Notes: generated by a model not told the origin, from the sequence alone. 64,000 bases of DNA from Paeniglutamicibacter antarcticus_C (GCF_039544305.1 NZ_BAABLK010000094.1:1-64000); one strand, 5' to 3'; counted from the first letter of the stretch, positions 26,324 through 36,033 are shown. A program made the numbers and translations.

Positions 26324-26324
26324 T

Positions 26325-27077
26325 TCACCCGTTCACCGATCGGCCACGGCGCAGTTGGGCATGAGACCCATACTCGGCCAACAGGTCGGTCACGAACGCA
26401 TCAACGGTGTATCCGGGCAGCAGGTCATCGGCGGCACCGACCGTGGCCGGATCCATGTCTATTTCCATGGCCCGGTAGACCGTATCCAACACGCCTCGGA
26501 TGGGCGCGGAGTCCTCAATGACGAAGACGCTGGAAAACAGCCAAGCTCCGGAGACCACCCGTTGGGCGGTACCGACCAACTTGACCGGGTGTTCCACGGC
26601 GGCCCCGTTCCCGGGCAAGCCGTGAACACTGTATTCCCCGGCGCAGTACTCCCCGGGGATCTCTCCGAGGCGGGCATCAATGCCCGGGCGGCACAGTGCC
26701 TCGGCATAGAGCTTGCCCAACGCCTTGAAACGCAGCTGGTGCCCCATCATGGCCTCGGTCGCCGGTTCGACATGGTCAACGATCACCGTGCCACGATGGT
26801 AGGCAGCAGCCCGGCCGCCGGCCTTGCGCACCACCGGCACGAAACCGTGCTCCATCGACTGTGCCACGGCCCGGTCGTATCCTTCCACCCGCACATCGCG
26901 TTGCCCGAACGCCACGGTTGGGTCCGGACGGTAGAGCCGCAAGGTTGCCGGTTCCCGTCCCTCACGCACTGCCTCGAGCAGCCTGACCCCGGCCATCAAG
27001 TCGGCTTCCGGGTCGCCGGAGGAGTCCTCGATGCGCACTTTGAGCAGGTGGTCGACATCGGGATTCCAAAGACTCAT
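26325..27077 (-). CDS. Lipoate-protein ligase A family protein
   Basis: The 250-residue protein has the biotin/lipoate ligase catalytic domain: LRLYRPDPTVAFGQRD, then VRKAGGRAAAYHRGTVIVDH (the RRxxGGGxVxHD-type block, with Ala-Tyr-His in place of the usual residues), and VKLVGTAQRVVSGAWLFSSV containing the catalytic Lys. It lacks the small accessory domain of full LplA. Members attach lipoate or octanoate to E2 and H proteins, or act as amidotransferases. It is divergent from the kinase-like gene by 36 bases. Confidence 0.85.
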   Translation of the reverse strand: MSLWNPDVDHLLKVRIEDSSGDPEADLMAGVRLLEAVREGREPATLRLYRPDPTVAFGQRDVRVEGYDRAVAQSMEHGFVPVVRKAGGRAAAYHRGTVIVDHVEPATEAMMGHQLRFKALGKLYAEALCRPGIDARLGEIPGEYCAGEYSVHGLPGNGAAVEHPVKLVGTAQRVVSGAWLFSSVFVIEDSAPIRGVLDTVYRAMEIDMDPATVGAADDLLPGYTVDAFVTDLLAEYGSHAQLRRGRSVNG

Positions 27078-27113
27078 GGCACGATTCTAGGTGGCGATGC
27101 CCGACAGTGAATA

Positions 27114-27749
27114 ATGGGTGTCGTGCCGAAACAACAAATACCCGTGATCCTGCTCGGTGGGGCTTCCGGATCGGGGAAGTCCTACCTCGCCCAACGCTTC
27201 GGCCGACCCCACGTGGAGCTGGACAACTTCTACCGTGAGATCACCGAGCACGCCGCCGGCTCCCCGTTGCCGCAGACCGGATACGGCCAGATCGACTGGG
27301 ACCATCCGGGAACCTGGAACTGCGACAAGGCCGTCGATGCCCTGGTCGAGCTGCTCGAATCCGGGCAGACCCAGGTGCCGAACTATTCAATCAGCACCTC
27401 CACTTACGACGGAACCCGCGCCATTGAGCTCAATGGCGGTCCGTTGCTTGCCGAGGGGATCTTCGTCAGTGAGGTTCTCGCTCCCTTGACCCGTTTGGGA
27501 GTCCCGGTCCGTGCGTACTACATCGAGGTCTCAGCACTGGCCACGGCCATCCGTCGGTTCGTGCGCGATGTCAAGGAGCGACGCAAGCCACTGGGCTTCC
27601 TGCTCAAGCGCGGCTACGCGCTCTTCCTGGCCGATCAGGGCATTCGCACCAGGCACGTAGCGGCCGGGTTCATCCCGATGAAAAAGAAGGACGTCAAGGT
27701 GATGCTGGCAGCGGCCGTTTCCGCCGGTGGTTCACCCACCACCCCTTGA
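27114..27749 (+). CDS. Uridine kinase-like P-loop protein
   Basis: The 211-residue protein has a Walker A motif LLGGASGSGKSYLAQRFG, an Asp-rich acceptor strand VELDNFYREIT, WDHPGTWNCDKAVDALVELL, and a strand LLAEGIFVSEVL followed by an Arg-rich lid (AIRRFVRDVKERRKPL). These features match the uridine kinase and phosphoribulokinase family, although the substrate is untested. ATG 27114 and GTG 27123 (MPKQQIP) are both possible starts. The downstream membrane protein gene begins 81 bases later. Confidence 0.8.
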   Translation: MGVVPKQQIPVILLGGASGSGKSYLAQRFGRPHVELDNFYREITEHAAGSPLPQTGYGQIDWDHPGTWNCDKAVDALVELLESGQTQVPNYSISTSTYDGTRAIELNGGPLLAEGIFVSEVLAPLTRLGVPVRAYYIEVSALATAIRRFVRDVKERRKPLGFLLKRGYALFLADQGIRTRHVAAGFIPMKKKDVKVMLAAAVSAGGSPTTP

Positions 27750-27830
27750 CGCACGCGCTCCACCGGGTTGAAATGGTTCCAAGGGATGCTTGGCGCATCA
27801 GCTGCCGGCCCCGGAACGGGAGGTGGTGCC

Positions 27831-28421
27831 ATGCTCGCCCCAATCCTTGGAGCGCTTGCCATCCTCGCATGCGCCCAGACGGTGTGGCTCATCAGGACCC
27901 GGTCCGCGACGGAACAAGATCCCGACGCGCCGTTCTGGTATGCCTTCACCGGTGCAAGTGTGGTGGTCCCCCTGATTCTGGGTGCAGCCCTTTTGGCCCC
28001 ATGGCTCGGCATGGTTGTCGTGGCTGCGGTGGCATTCACCGCATTGGCCACCAACAAGGTTTCCACCGCCACCCTTCAGCGTCGGTTGGCGGGAGCGCAA
28101 GCGTCCCTGGTGGCCAACGAACACGCGTTGCTTGCCGCTCGCCACGATTACGTTCTCAGGGCGTGGAGCTGGTACGAATTGGATCCCGGCGCAGCCATCG
28201 ACCATCCGGCAATGAATGACGTAGGAATCCCTGCGACCGCCGCATTGACCAGGGCACTGGCTGCCGCTGAGCAACTTCGCTACCAGCCGGCACAGGCAGC
28301 GGCGGCTAGCGGGACCAACTACCAGCAGGCGGTCGTCGGTCTTGAATCTGCCTTTGCATTGGCCCAGCGCCCCGAACTGCAACTCCACGGCAAAGAAGCC
28401 TCGGGCCTTTACAGCGCCTGA
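27831..28421 (+). CDS. Membrane protein of unknown function, 196 aa
   Basis: ATG 27831 is preceded by GGGAGGTGG, a strong binding site; earlier frame positions read as noise. Two transmembrane helices (about residues 1-18 and 36-70, ASVVVPLILGAALLAPWLGM then VVVAAVAFTALATNKV) are followed by a cytoplasmic helical domain of about 120 residues with Ala-rich heptad-like repeats and a conserved-looking WSWYELDPGAAIDHPAMND. No family was recognised. Confidence 0.7.
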   Translation: MLAPILGALAILACAQTVWLIRTRSATEQDPDAPFWYAFTGASVVVPLILGAALLAPWLGMVVVAAVAFTALATNKVSTATLQRRLAGAQASLVANEHALLAARHDYVLRAWSWYELDPGAAIDHPAMNDVGIPATAALTRALAAAEQLRYQPAQAAAASGTNYQQAVVGLESAFALAQRPELQLHGKEASGLYSA

Positions 28422-28756
28422 GGATGCCGCAGGGCAATCGGATCATGGTTACCCGGATCCGGCACGGAGATCCTGCGCACCGGCCATGGCTGGATCAACG
28501 CCCACGAGGCTCCTGATCACCCAGTAGTGCCGGAATCGACGCTGAAGTCGACAAAACGGCGGCTCGGCCAGGCTGCTCCGATTTGTCCTGACGAGTTCAG
28601 GCAATCATGGTTGTGAGCCAAGCAGTCCTGCGCCCCGAAGGGTCCAAGACCGCTCCTTCCACCGTTCCTGCAACCCGACGTCCGTCCTCCGCACCCGATG
28701 CAATACCAGGGGCGGAGGACGGACGTCGGCGGGCAAGCTACCTACCGCCCACCAGA
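28422..28756. other. Intergenic region between convergent genes
   Basis: No gene is supported here. The stretch separates the membrane protein gene from the convergent USP gene, and its only clear element is the 17-bp hairpin at 28676-28728. Confidence 0.6.
28676..28728 (-). terminator. Long hairpin after the USP gene
   Basis: A perfect 17-bp stem (28676-28692 with 28712-28728) with a 19-base loop lies 29 bases past the stop of the USP gene. It has no clear T run. Confidence 0.6.
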
Positions 28757-29209
28757 TCAGCTCTTCTTATCTTCTTCCGGGGCACGCACCACCAGAACGG
28801 GGCACTCGGATTGGGCGATGGCGGCGGAGCTGACTGACCCGACCAGCAATCCTTTCAATCCGCCCATGCCACGTCTGCCGACAATGAGCATATCCGCGTT
28901 CTTGCTGGCTTCGATGAGTGCTGATCTTGGGTCTCCCTGGACAAGCGTGATTCTCACACTGTCGAAGGATTCGGGACCGACGGCACGAGTCACGGCCTCG
29001 TCGAGGACCTTTTCGGCGCTTTCCTTAAACCCTCCAATGTCCATCATCAAATACCTGTCATACATTCGCGGGTAGTCCCAGCAGCCCATTGCTTCGATTT
29101 CAGCGCCCAAGGGCCCTGACAGGGATTTGGCTTGCTTCAATGCCTCGATCGAAGCCTCCGAGCCGTCTACGCCCACAATGATTTTTGCAATGCCGGATCC
29201 ATGTCCCAT
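28757..29209 (-). CDS. Universal stress protein (UspA domain)
   Basis: The 150-residue protein has a single USP domain of the ATP-binding type: IAKIIVGVDGSEASIEALKQ at the N-terminus and the phosphate-binding end IVGRRGMGGLKGLLVGSVSS, followed by CPVLVVR. Such proteins bind ATP and modulate stress survival, often under the dormancy response in Actinobacteria. I chose ATG 29209 for the GGAG six bases upstream; ATG 29245 would add 12 residues. A possible degenerate second USP gene lies just upstream. Confidence 0.92.
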   Translation of the reverse strand: MGHGSGIAKIIVGVDGSEASIEALKQAKSLSGPLGAEIEAMGCWDYPRMYDRYLMMDIGGFKESAEKVLDEAVTRAVGPESFDSVRITLVQGDPRSALIEASKNADMLIVGRRGMGGLKGLLVGSVSSAAIAQSECPVLVVRAPEEDKKS

Positions 29210-29850
29210 GTAAGTCTCCAAAGTCAGATGGTTGGTCTCCCCCAAGCTACAGGCAACGACGATCGGAAGGTAGCTTCAAACGAGGCTGCAACGAGGCGGT
29301 ATTCGTCCCAGACGAAAAGTAGCGGCGAAACCCAAGGAAGACCTGGCGGTGCCCGACTAGGCGGCAACATCAACTGGCCCCGGCGGGGACTTGGTCGACG
29401 GACCTTGGGGATTTCTTAGCCCGATTCACCATGCGGGAACGAACGCCAGGGAATATCACCATGGCATGGGGTCTCGACCCTGATCGAGTCCCACGCCATG
29501 GAGCGGGTGGCGAACGGGACACTAAGGCGCCTTTGGCCGACTCCACGCAGCATGCATGGACACGGACGACGACTAACTGCAAAGCAGGAGGATTGCCCAA
29601 GTAGCCCAACAATGAGGTTCTTGATGCGGCCGATGCCAAGGGCATCACCTACGACAACAATCGACCGTGTGGGGTCGCTCCAACTAGGCAACTCGTGGAT
29701 CACTAACCAACCGAGCAAGCGGTCAAGTGTCCGCTAACCGGAATCAGGGTACCGGTTCGCAACGTCATGCCAAACCGTCAACTACCGGCTGGAGCTGACA
29801 GATAGCTCCACCGCGCCCGTACAGCAGAAACGGACCCTCCCTTGGCTTCC
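29210..29850 (-). other. Intergenic with a possible USP remnant
   Basis: No intact gene is present. On the minus strand around 29580-29700, SIVVVGDALGIGRIKNLIVG resembles the phosphate-binding end of a USP domain, and a neighbouring frame continues as QLVVVRVHA. I read this as a possible frameshifted USP gene next to the intact one, with low certainty. Confidence 0.3.
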
Positions 29851-30681
29851 TTACTTCTGTCCCGCAGCCGGACGCACCGTAAGGATCTGCTCACTGCGCC
29901 CGAAAGGTCCGTGCACATCGTGCAGCACGGCACTGGTGAGTCCAATACCGTCGGCCCCATAGGTCTGTTGTGCCTGTATTCCGAGCCATTGGCCGGAAGG
30001 ACCCCGGTGCATGTGGATCTGCAGGTCCACATTGGGGAACATCCATGAATCCGGGCCGGGCTCAACGCGCGGGGCCACACCGTTGGCGGTGTCGACCATA
30101 CCCAGCAACCGGACCAGGTCCGAGGTTGTTTCGCCTTCTACCATCTCAAAGTTGTTGCGCATCCAAACGACGCCCTTGCCCGCGCGGTGGCCGTCCGCTC
30201 CACGGAATTCCAGACCCCGGATGTAACCGCCGGGCCATGGGGACATTCCGCTAAAGGTCTCCAACTCCTCGGGGTGCACCACCGGGTCATCCTCGATCGC
30301 TGCCACCGATGAGCTGTCAAGGGTCTTGAGGCGCCAACCGCGCGCGACGATGCAGGTACGTCCGTGCGAAACCATTTCGGCCTCAATGAGCTCGATGGTG
30401 CGTCCAGGACGAACCATGCGGGTCTTAACCTCGAATTCGCCGCCATGGATAACCCCGTGGATATCCAGGCTCACCCGGGCCATGCGCATGTCCTGGCGCG
30501 GCTCGAAGAGTTCGAGCTCATGCACCAATACCCCGGTCGCCGGGGCCATGTGCTGTTCGTGCGGATTCCACGCACCTTGGGCATGCACCGTGGAACGATA
30601 GGTACCTTCGCCGGTGTGTCGGTAGTAGAAGTCGCCCACCGCGAGTTCCGGAAGATTCTGCTCGGCAGCCGTTTGCGTCAT
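29851..30681 (-). CDS. Acyl-CoA thioesterase-like (double hotdog) protein
   Basis: The 276-residue protein has two hotdog-like halves. The first starts near YYRHTGEGTYRSTVHAQGAW and includes RVSLDIHGVIHGGEFEVKTR. The second includes the catalytic-domain-like ANGVAPRVEPGPDSWMFPNV and DLQIHMHRGPSGQWLGIQAQ. This is the TesB-like family widespread in Actinobacteria; substrate is unknown, but long-chain or branched acyl-CoA is usual. No signal peptide is present. It is divergent from the pyruvate dehydrogenase gene. Confidence 0.82.
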   Translation of the reverse strand: MTQTAAEQNLPELAVGDFYYRHTGEGTYRSTVHAQGAWNPHEQHMAPATGVLVHELELFEPRQDMRMARVSLDIHGVIHGGEFEVKTRMVRPGRTIELIEAEMVSHGRTCIVARGWRLKTLDSSSVAAIEDDPVVHPEELETFSGMSPWPGGYIRGLEFRGADGHRAGKGVVWMRNNFEMVEGETTSDLVRLLGMVDTANGVAPRVEPGPDSWMFPNVDLQIHMHRGPSGQWLGIQAQQTYGADGIGLTSAVLHDVHGPFGRSEQILTVRPAAGQK

Positions 30682-30862
30682 GGTCCCGTTCCTTGTTCCC
30701 GTGGCTGTGCAGCCACCTTGTGTCCGGGATTCAGCTTAACCGGCAAGTCGCCCCGCAGGACAATCCCGCCACGGCCAGACCATCGCTGACCTGCCCCGTA
30801 CGCTTGGCCGGTGCCTGTGACGGAAGTATGGTGATGGGTGATTGCACACTTTATGGAATAGG

Positions 30863-32593
30863 ATGCCGATGCCAACCGTCGCGGAAACCATGATCTCCAC
30901 TTTCAAGGCCAATAGGGTGAAACGGATCTACGGAGTTGCCGGGGATTCATTGAACGGACTCACCGATGCCATGCGCAAGGACGGCACCATCACGTGGATG
31001 CCGGTACGCCATGAGGAAACTGCGGCTTTCGCCGCCGGTGCGGAAGCGGAGATGACAGGGAACCTGACGGTGTGTGCCGGGAGTTGCGGCCCGGGCAATC
31101 TTCATTTGATCAACGGATTATATGACGCGAACCGCAACCGGGTACCGGTGCTGGCAATTGCTTCGCACATCCCCAGCGGCGAGATCGGCAGCAACTACTT
31201 CCAGGAGACGCACCCGACCGATTTGTTCCGTGAGGCATCAGTGTTCTGCGAGATGGTTTCCACTCCTGAACAAATGCCTCGGCTCCTGGAAATCGCGATG
31301 CGTACGGCCATTGAGCGCCGCGGCGTTGCAGTTCTTGTCCTGCCAGGGGACGTTGCCCTGGCCCAGGCAAAGAACACCGGCACCCCCGTGATCAAGGCCA
31401 GCCGATCCGCCGTCCTGCCCCATGCCGAAGACCTTTCGCAGGCAGCCGACCTGCTCAATGCCGCCAAGCGAGTAACGATCTTGGCCGGGGCGGGCGTTGC
31501 CGGGGCCCATGCACAAGTCATGGACGTTGCGGGAACGCTCGGTGCACCGGTCGTGCATGCACTGCGCGGCAAGGAACATATCGAGTTCGACAACCCCTAC
31601 GATGTCGGAATGACCGGGCTCCTTGGCTTCGCTTCCGGGTACCGTGCGATGGACGCCGCCGACACCATCTTGTTGTTAGGGACGGACTTCCCGTACCAGC
31701 AGTTCTACCCACAGGACGCAACCATCATCCAGATCGATGTGCGCGGAGAACAACTGGGCAGACGCACCAAGATCGATGTGGGGCTGGTGGGCACCGTAAC
31801 CGATACCCTGCAGGCAATGCTGCCTCTGCTGGAACGCAAGTCGGATACGGGTCACTTGAAGGACGCGCAGAAACACTATCGCAAGACACGTGAAAAGCTC
31901 GATGACCTAGCTACGCCATCGCGCAAGGGTGCCAAGATCCACCCCCAATACTTGGCCCGCATATTGGACCAACTCGCAGACGAAGATGCGGTGTTCCTTC
32001 CTGACGTCGGCTCTCCGGTTATTTGGGCTTCGCGCTACCTGAGCATGAACGGCAAACGCCGGCTGCTGGGTTCCTTCAGCCATGGAAGCATGGCCAGCTC
32101 GGTCCCCCAAGCCATCGGGGTTCAGGCCTCCCAGCCTGATCGCCAAGTCGTCACGCTCTCGGGCGACGGCGGACTCGCGATGCTGATGGGCGACCTGCTC
32201 ACCTTGGTGCAGTCGAAGCTGCCGGTTAAGATCGTGGTGTTCAACAACTCCTCGCTGAATTTCGTGGAACTGGAGATGAAGTCGGCCGGGTTCGTCAGCT
32301 TCGCCACCGACCTGGAGAACCCGAACTTCGCCGACGTCGCCACAGCGCTTGGCATCCGGGGTTTCCGCGTGGAGAAGTCCAAGGACCTGTCCGAGGTTTT
32401 GCGTGAGGCCTTGGCACACGATGGCCCCGCTCTGATAGATGTGGTCACCGACAGGCAGGAACTATCGATGCCACCGGCCGTTACCGCGGAACAAGCCAAG
32501 GGGTTCGCGCTCTATGCCGTTCGTACCGTGCTCTCGGGTAGGGGCGACGAGTTGCTGGATCTGGCCGCCACGAACTGGCGCCAGCTCTTCTAG
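30863..32593 (+). CDS. poxB: Pyruvate dehydrogenase (quinone), PoxB type
   Basis: The 576-residue thiamine-diphosphate enzyme has the activating Glu in MPVRHEETAAFAAGAEAEMT, the FAD-binding middle domain (GAPVVHALRGKEHIEFDNPY, TILLLGTDFPYQQFYP), and the ThDP motif GDGGLAMLMGDLLTLVQSKL ending near the VFNNSS strand. It oxidises pyruvate to acetate and CO2, passing electrons to quinone at the membrane. Its closeness to acetolactate synthase is normal for the family. ATG 30863 and ATG 30869 are both possible; neither has a clear binding site. Confidence 0.93.
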   Translation: MPMPTVAETMISTFKANRVKRIYGVAGDSLNGLTDAMRKDGTITWMPVRHEETAAFAAGAEAEMTGNLTVCAGSCGPGNLHLINGLYDANRNRVPVLAIASHIPSGEIGSNYFQETHPTDLFREASVFCEMVSTPEQMPRLLEIAMRTAIERRGVAVLVLPGDVALAQAKNTGTPVIKASRSAVLPHAEDLSQAADLLNAAKRVTILAGAGVAGAHAQVMDVAGTLGAPVVHALRGKEHIEFDNPYDVGMTGLLGFASGYRAMDAADTILLLGTDFPYQQFYPQDATIIQIDVRGEQLGRRTKIDVGLVGTVTDTLQAMLPLLERKSDTGHLKDAQKHYRKTREKLDDLATPSRKGAKIHPQYLARILDQLADEDAVFLPDVGSPVIWASRYLSMNGKRRLLGSFSHGSMASSVPQAIGVQASQPDRQVVTLSGDGGLAMLMGDLLTLVQSKLPVKIVVFNNSSLNFVELEMKSAGFVSFATDLENPNFADVATALGIRGFRVEKSKDLSEVLREALAHDGPALIDVVTDRQELSMPPAVTAEQAKGFALYAVRTVLSGRGDELLDLAATNWRQLF

Positions 32594-32610
32594 GTAGCCA
32601 GCACGACGCA

Positions 32611-32628
32611 CGGGGCCGTTGTGCCCCG
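32611..32628 (+). terminator. Short hairpin after poxB
   Basis: A 6-bp GC stem (32611-32616 with 32623-32628) with a 6-base loop lies 17 bases after the stop. It is weak and has no T run. The rest of the gap to 32855 holds no gene that I can support. Confidence 0.4.
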
Positions 32629-32854
32629 GCATGCTCTTGTCACCACCGCCCTGTGCGCACCGGCCAAACAACCAGGTCTTCTCAGCATCGGGAGTGTCTG
32701 GATACCTGCCATGTCCAACCGGCAAATGAGGTAGATCCCCCAGAGTCCGCGCTATGATTCTGCACGTGTCGGTGAATGATTTCCATGGAACGTTAGGCAT
32801 TACGCCCTTGAACCGGAATCCTCACGCCAGTAACTTGCGAAAGAGCGGAAAACG

Positions 32855-33688
32855 ATGAGTAGCGAAGAGCGCCGACGTCAACTCGGAGACAACGATGCCC
32901 CCGTGGAAGGGGATCTAGTAGATTCCTTTGATCGGATTGTCGAGGAGGGAGCCGAACGGCTAGCCCGGACGCCGACCAGCATTCTGGTCACTGGGACCTT
33001 CGGTGGCTTGGAAGTTGGCCTGGGAGTGATGGCCTATTTGGCGGTCCTCCACGAGACACAAAATCACTTGTTGGCAGGGCTGGCGTTCGGCATCGGTTTC
33101 ATTGCCTTGCTGCTGGCCAAAAGCGAGCTTTTCACTGAAGGGTTCTTGGTCCCGATCACCGCGGTCGTGGCCAAGGAGGCGAGCCTCAGCCAGCTCTTGA
33201 AGCTCTGGGGCGGCACATTGGTCATGAACCTCGTCGGAGGCTGGGCTTTCATGTGGATCGTCGTGCAGGCTTTCCCGCAGTGGAAGCCCGAGCTTGAAAC
33301 CGCTGCCCTGCACTTTGTGGAAGCCGGATTTTCCTGGCAATCCGTCTGTCTTGCGGTGCTTGGTGGCAGCACCATCACTTTGATGACGCGCATGCAGCAC
33401 GGCACGGACTCCGAGATGGCCAAGATCGTGGCAGCGGTCGCTGGCGGATTCATGCTGGCAGGCCTGCAACTTTTCCACTCGATCCTCGATTCCATTCTCA
33501 TCTTTGGTGCGATCCATTCCGGGGCACCGGTGACCTACGCCGATTGGTTCGGCTGGTTCGGCTACACGCTGTTGTTCAACATCCTCGGAGGTCTGCTTTT
33601 GGTCACGGCGCTGCGCTTGTTGCGCAACAAGGATTTGATTCTTGAACGGCGGCGCCAGGCTCCAGCAGATCCGGATGCGGCAAGATGA
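32855..33688 (+). CDS. Formate/nitrite transporter (FNT) family channel
   Basis: The 277-residue protein has a polar N-terminal 40 residues and then six transmembrane helices with FNT signatures: GFIALLLAKSELFTEGFLVP (slit region), WGGTLVMNLVGG (omega-loop helix Asn) and LGGSTITLMTRMQHG. FNT channels carry small monovalent anions (formate, nitrite, hydrosulfide, lactate). This subgroup lacks a companion formate lyase here, so its anion is unknown. AGAGCGG precedes the ATG. It follows poxB, whose product acetate is a possible but untested substrate. Confidence 0.88.
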   Translation: MSSEERRRQLGDNDAPVEGDLVDSFDRIVEEGAERLARTPTSILVTGTFGGLEVGLGVMAYLAVLHETQNHLLAGLAFGIGFIALLLAKSELFTEGFLVPITAVVAKEASLSQLLKLWGGTLVMNLVGGWAFMWIVVQAFPQWKPELETAALHFVEAGFSWQSVCLAVLGGSTITLMTRMQHGTDSEMAKIVAAVAGGFMLAGLQLFHSILDSILIFGAIHSGAPVTYADWFGWFGYTLLFNILGGLLLVTALRLLRNKDLILERRRQAPADPDAAR

Positions 33689-34050
33689 CACTCGAGTTTG
33701 TCGTACAGCTTCCCCGGGGAACCTAAGCTTTTCTTGTATTGGATCCCTGCCACCATCCGAACCGGTGAACACGGACCAAGTTGTTAGCGAGAATTTCGTT
33801 GATTCGAAAGACGAACGATGAGTTGTCGACTCATCTACAGAGGCCATTGTTCTCATCTGGGCATCACGGAGTTGTTGCCGTTCCCGATATTCGTTTTTCG
33901 TCATGTCGACTTCATGAGCCGAAAACCTTCGAATGAGGGCTGGGACCGTTCGCACTGGATCGTGCCGGCGCCGTGGTTTCGAATGGACACGGTGCAGGCA
34001 GCCGTCCGCACACAAGGCACGCTGTGTCGGTCGGACAGAGAGGTTCGATC
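33689..34050. other. Intergenic, no gene recognised
   Basis: Only short overlapping frames are present and none has protein character. An A/T-rich segment around 33725-33745 could hold promoter elements, but no consensus pair was found. Confidence 0.4.
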
Positions 34051-34788
34051 GATGATCCATACGGGGGATCCAGAAGCCGCTGCCAATCACACGCCGAAGC
34101 CAAGCATTGCTGGCATCGTTACGTCACCTTGGGAAATTCCTTCACGGAGGGATTTAGCGATCCTGAACCCTTCTGTCCGGGTTACTACCGCGGGTGGGCC
34201 GGGCGTGTAGCCGAGGAGTTCAGTTTTTGCTGCGCCGAGTTCACGTACGCCAGCTAGGCCGTCCGCGCCCATACCGTCAGTCAGGTGATTGCACAGCAGC
34301 TCAGTGAGGCGATCGCGCTCACTTTGTGCCTATTGGCATTTCAGGCCGGCTGCAACGACCTCATGCCTCCCTCGGTCAACCCTGATCAATTGGCTGTCCT
34401 GATTGAGTCTGAGGTGGATGCCTTGGTTGCGGCAGGTGCCAGAGTGGTGGTGTTTCTCGGACCCGATTCTGGGCCACGGACGGTTTTGGGGCACTGTCGA
34501 TCCCGAATTGCCATTTTCAACAAGAATCTTCGTGTCCTCTCCGCCTGTCACCTTGCAGTCGTGACGGATCCGTGGGTTCGAGCACCGTTCCATGATCCCA
34601 GTATGTGGAATGGGGACTGCCTGCGTCTTTCCCCACTTGATAACGAGAGCGTTGCGATACGGATGATGGAAAGCACGAATGTGGACCACGCCTTTGTACC
34701 ACTGGCCATCGACCACAGCCACAGGACTTCGTGGCTCCAAGCACGAACCAGTAATCTCCTGTCGACCTGGGATCACTTCGTTCCGTGA
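34051..34788 (+). pseudogene. SGNH/GDSL hydrolase, broken by an amber stop
   Basis: One frame encodes WHRYVTLGNSFTEGFSDPEP (block I, GNS in place of GDS with the Ser kept) and AGRVAEEFS, then TAG at 34255-34257. In the same frame it goes on AVRAHTVSQVIAQQLSEAIA, the block III-like AGCNDLM, and VVVFLGPDSGPRTVLGHCRS to the stop at 34788. The late Asp-x-x-His of active members (expected DxLHFSP) reads DCLRLSP, so the catalytic His is lost. The likely N-terminal codons from ATG 34051 are in another frame. It is a decayed SGNH hydrolase. Confidence 0.7.
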
Positions 34789-35010
34789 CTTCGATGGGGA
34801 GCGGGCAGGCAGGTTTGGGATATCGTGCCTTCTGTGCAAGGGCCCACTCCGGGGGCGGTCAGCACCATCGAGAAGCCTTAGCAAGAAACCTCGCGGATCG
34901 ATGACCGTTCGAAATTTACGATCTGAAAGTCCGGACGAGCGCACAGGCAAGGGGCGCCAGCTTCCAAGAAATGAATGCCGACGCCCCTTCCTCGATGCCT
35001 ATGGTGGGGC

Positions 35011-35991
35011 CTAGAAGTCCCAATCCTCGTCTTCGGTGTTCACTGCCTTGCCGATGACGTATGAAGAGCCGGAGCCGGAGAAGAAGTCATGGTTCTCGTC
35101 CGCGTTCGGGCTAAGCGCCGACAGGATCGCCGGGTTCACATCCGTGACAGAGGCCGGGAACATGGCTTCGTACCCAAGGTTCATCAGTGCCTTGTTGGCG
35201 TTGTAGTGCAGGAACTTCTTCACGTCTTCGGCCAAGCCGACGCTGTCATAGAGATCGTGGGTGTACTGGACCTCGTTTTCGTAGAGCTCAAAGAGCAGCT
35301 CGAAGGTGTAGTCCTTCAGCTCCTGCTTGCGCTCCTCCGTTACGCCTTCGAGTTCAAGGCCCTTCTGGTACTTGTAGCCGATGTAGTAACCATGCACGGC
35401 TTCGTCCCGGATGATCAAGCGGATCAGGTCAGCAGTGTTGGTCAACTTGGCGCGTGAGGACCAGTACATCGGCAGGTAGAAACCGGAATAGAAGAGGAAA
35501 GATTCAAGCAGCGTCGAAGCGATCTTGCGCTTCAGCGGATCTTCGCCGTAGTAGTAGCCCTCAATGATTTGGGCCTTCTTCTGCAGGTTTTCGTTCTCGG
35601 TGGACCAGCGGAAAGCCTCGTCAATTTCCTTGGTGGAGGCCAAGGTCGAGAAGATCGAGGAGTAGCTCTTGGCGTGCACCGATTCCATGAAGGCAATGTT
35701 GGTGTAGACGGCTTCTTCGTGCGGGGTCAGCGCGTCCGGGATCAGTGAAACGGCACCGACCGTGCCCTGCAGGGTGTCCAACAGGGTCAGTCCGGTGAAA
35801 ACGCGCATCGTCAGCAGCTTTTCGTCCTCGGTCAGCGTGCCCCACGATTGCACGTCGTTTGAAAGCGGGATCTTCTCCGGCAGCCAGAAGTTATTGACCA
35901 AACGGTTCCAAACCTCGACATCCTTGTCGTCCTGGATGCGGTTCCAGTTGATGGCTTCGACGTGGCTGGCCAGCTTCAACTTTTCAGTCAA
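35011..35991 (-). CDS. nrdF: Class Ib ribonucleotide reductase beta subunit NrdF
   Basis: The 326-residue protein has the ferritin-like helices with metal ligands in IAFMESVHAKSYS and the pair RDEAVHGYYIGYKY, and the radical Tyr region SVHAKSYSSIFS. It ends DWDF, a typical NrdF C-terminus that docks to NrdE. It carries the dimanganese or diiron tyrosyl cofactor for ribonucleotide reduction. It is the last gene of nrdHIEF; 130 bases with a large hairpin separate it from nrdE. Confidence 0.97.
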   Translation of the reverse strand: MTEKLKLASHVEAINWNRIQDDKDVEVWNRLVNNFWLPEKIPLSNDVQSWGTLTEDEKLLTMRVFTGLTLLDTLQGTVGAVSLIPDALTPHEEAVYTNIAFMESVHAKSYSSIFSTLASTKEIDEAFRWSTENENLQKKAQIIEGYYYGEDPLKRKIASTLLESFLFYSGFYLPMYWSSRAKLTNTADLIRLIIRDEAVHGYYIGYKYQKGLELEGVTEERKQELKDYTFELLFELYENEVQYTHDLYDSVGLAEDVKKFLHYNANKALMNLGYEAMFPASVTDVNPAILSALSPNADENHDFFSGSGSSYVIGKAVNTEDEDWDF

Positions 35992-36033
35992 TTCGGTCCC
36001 TCTTCTTACTCAAGTGTTGGTTATTGCGTGGGT

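Noticed and set aside
30829..30869. A leaderless promoter for poxB
   Set aside because: A TATGGA is near the ATG, but no -35 element fits at 16-18 bases.
8824..34257. Amber codon recoding in this organism, from several readable frames across TAG
   Set aside because: TAG ends several intact genes here (for example at 3540, 17077, 19885), and the affected genes carry other lesions as well. Ordinary pseudogene decay is simpler.
34285..34788. An independent 167-residue gene
   Set aside because: It is the second part of the SGNH hydrolase, in the same frame as the part before the TAG.
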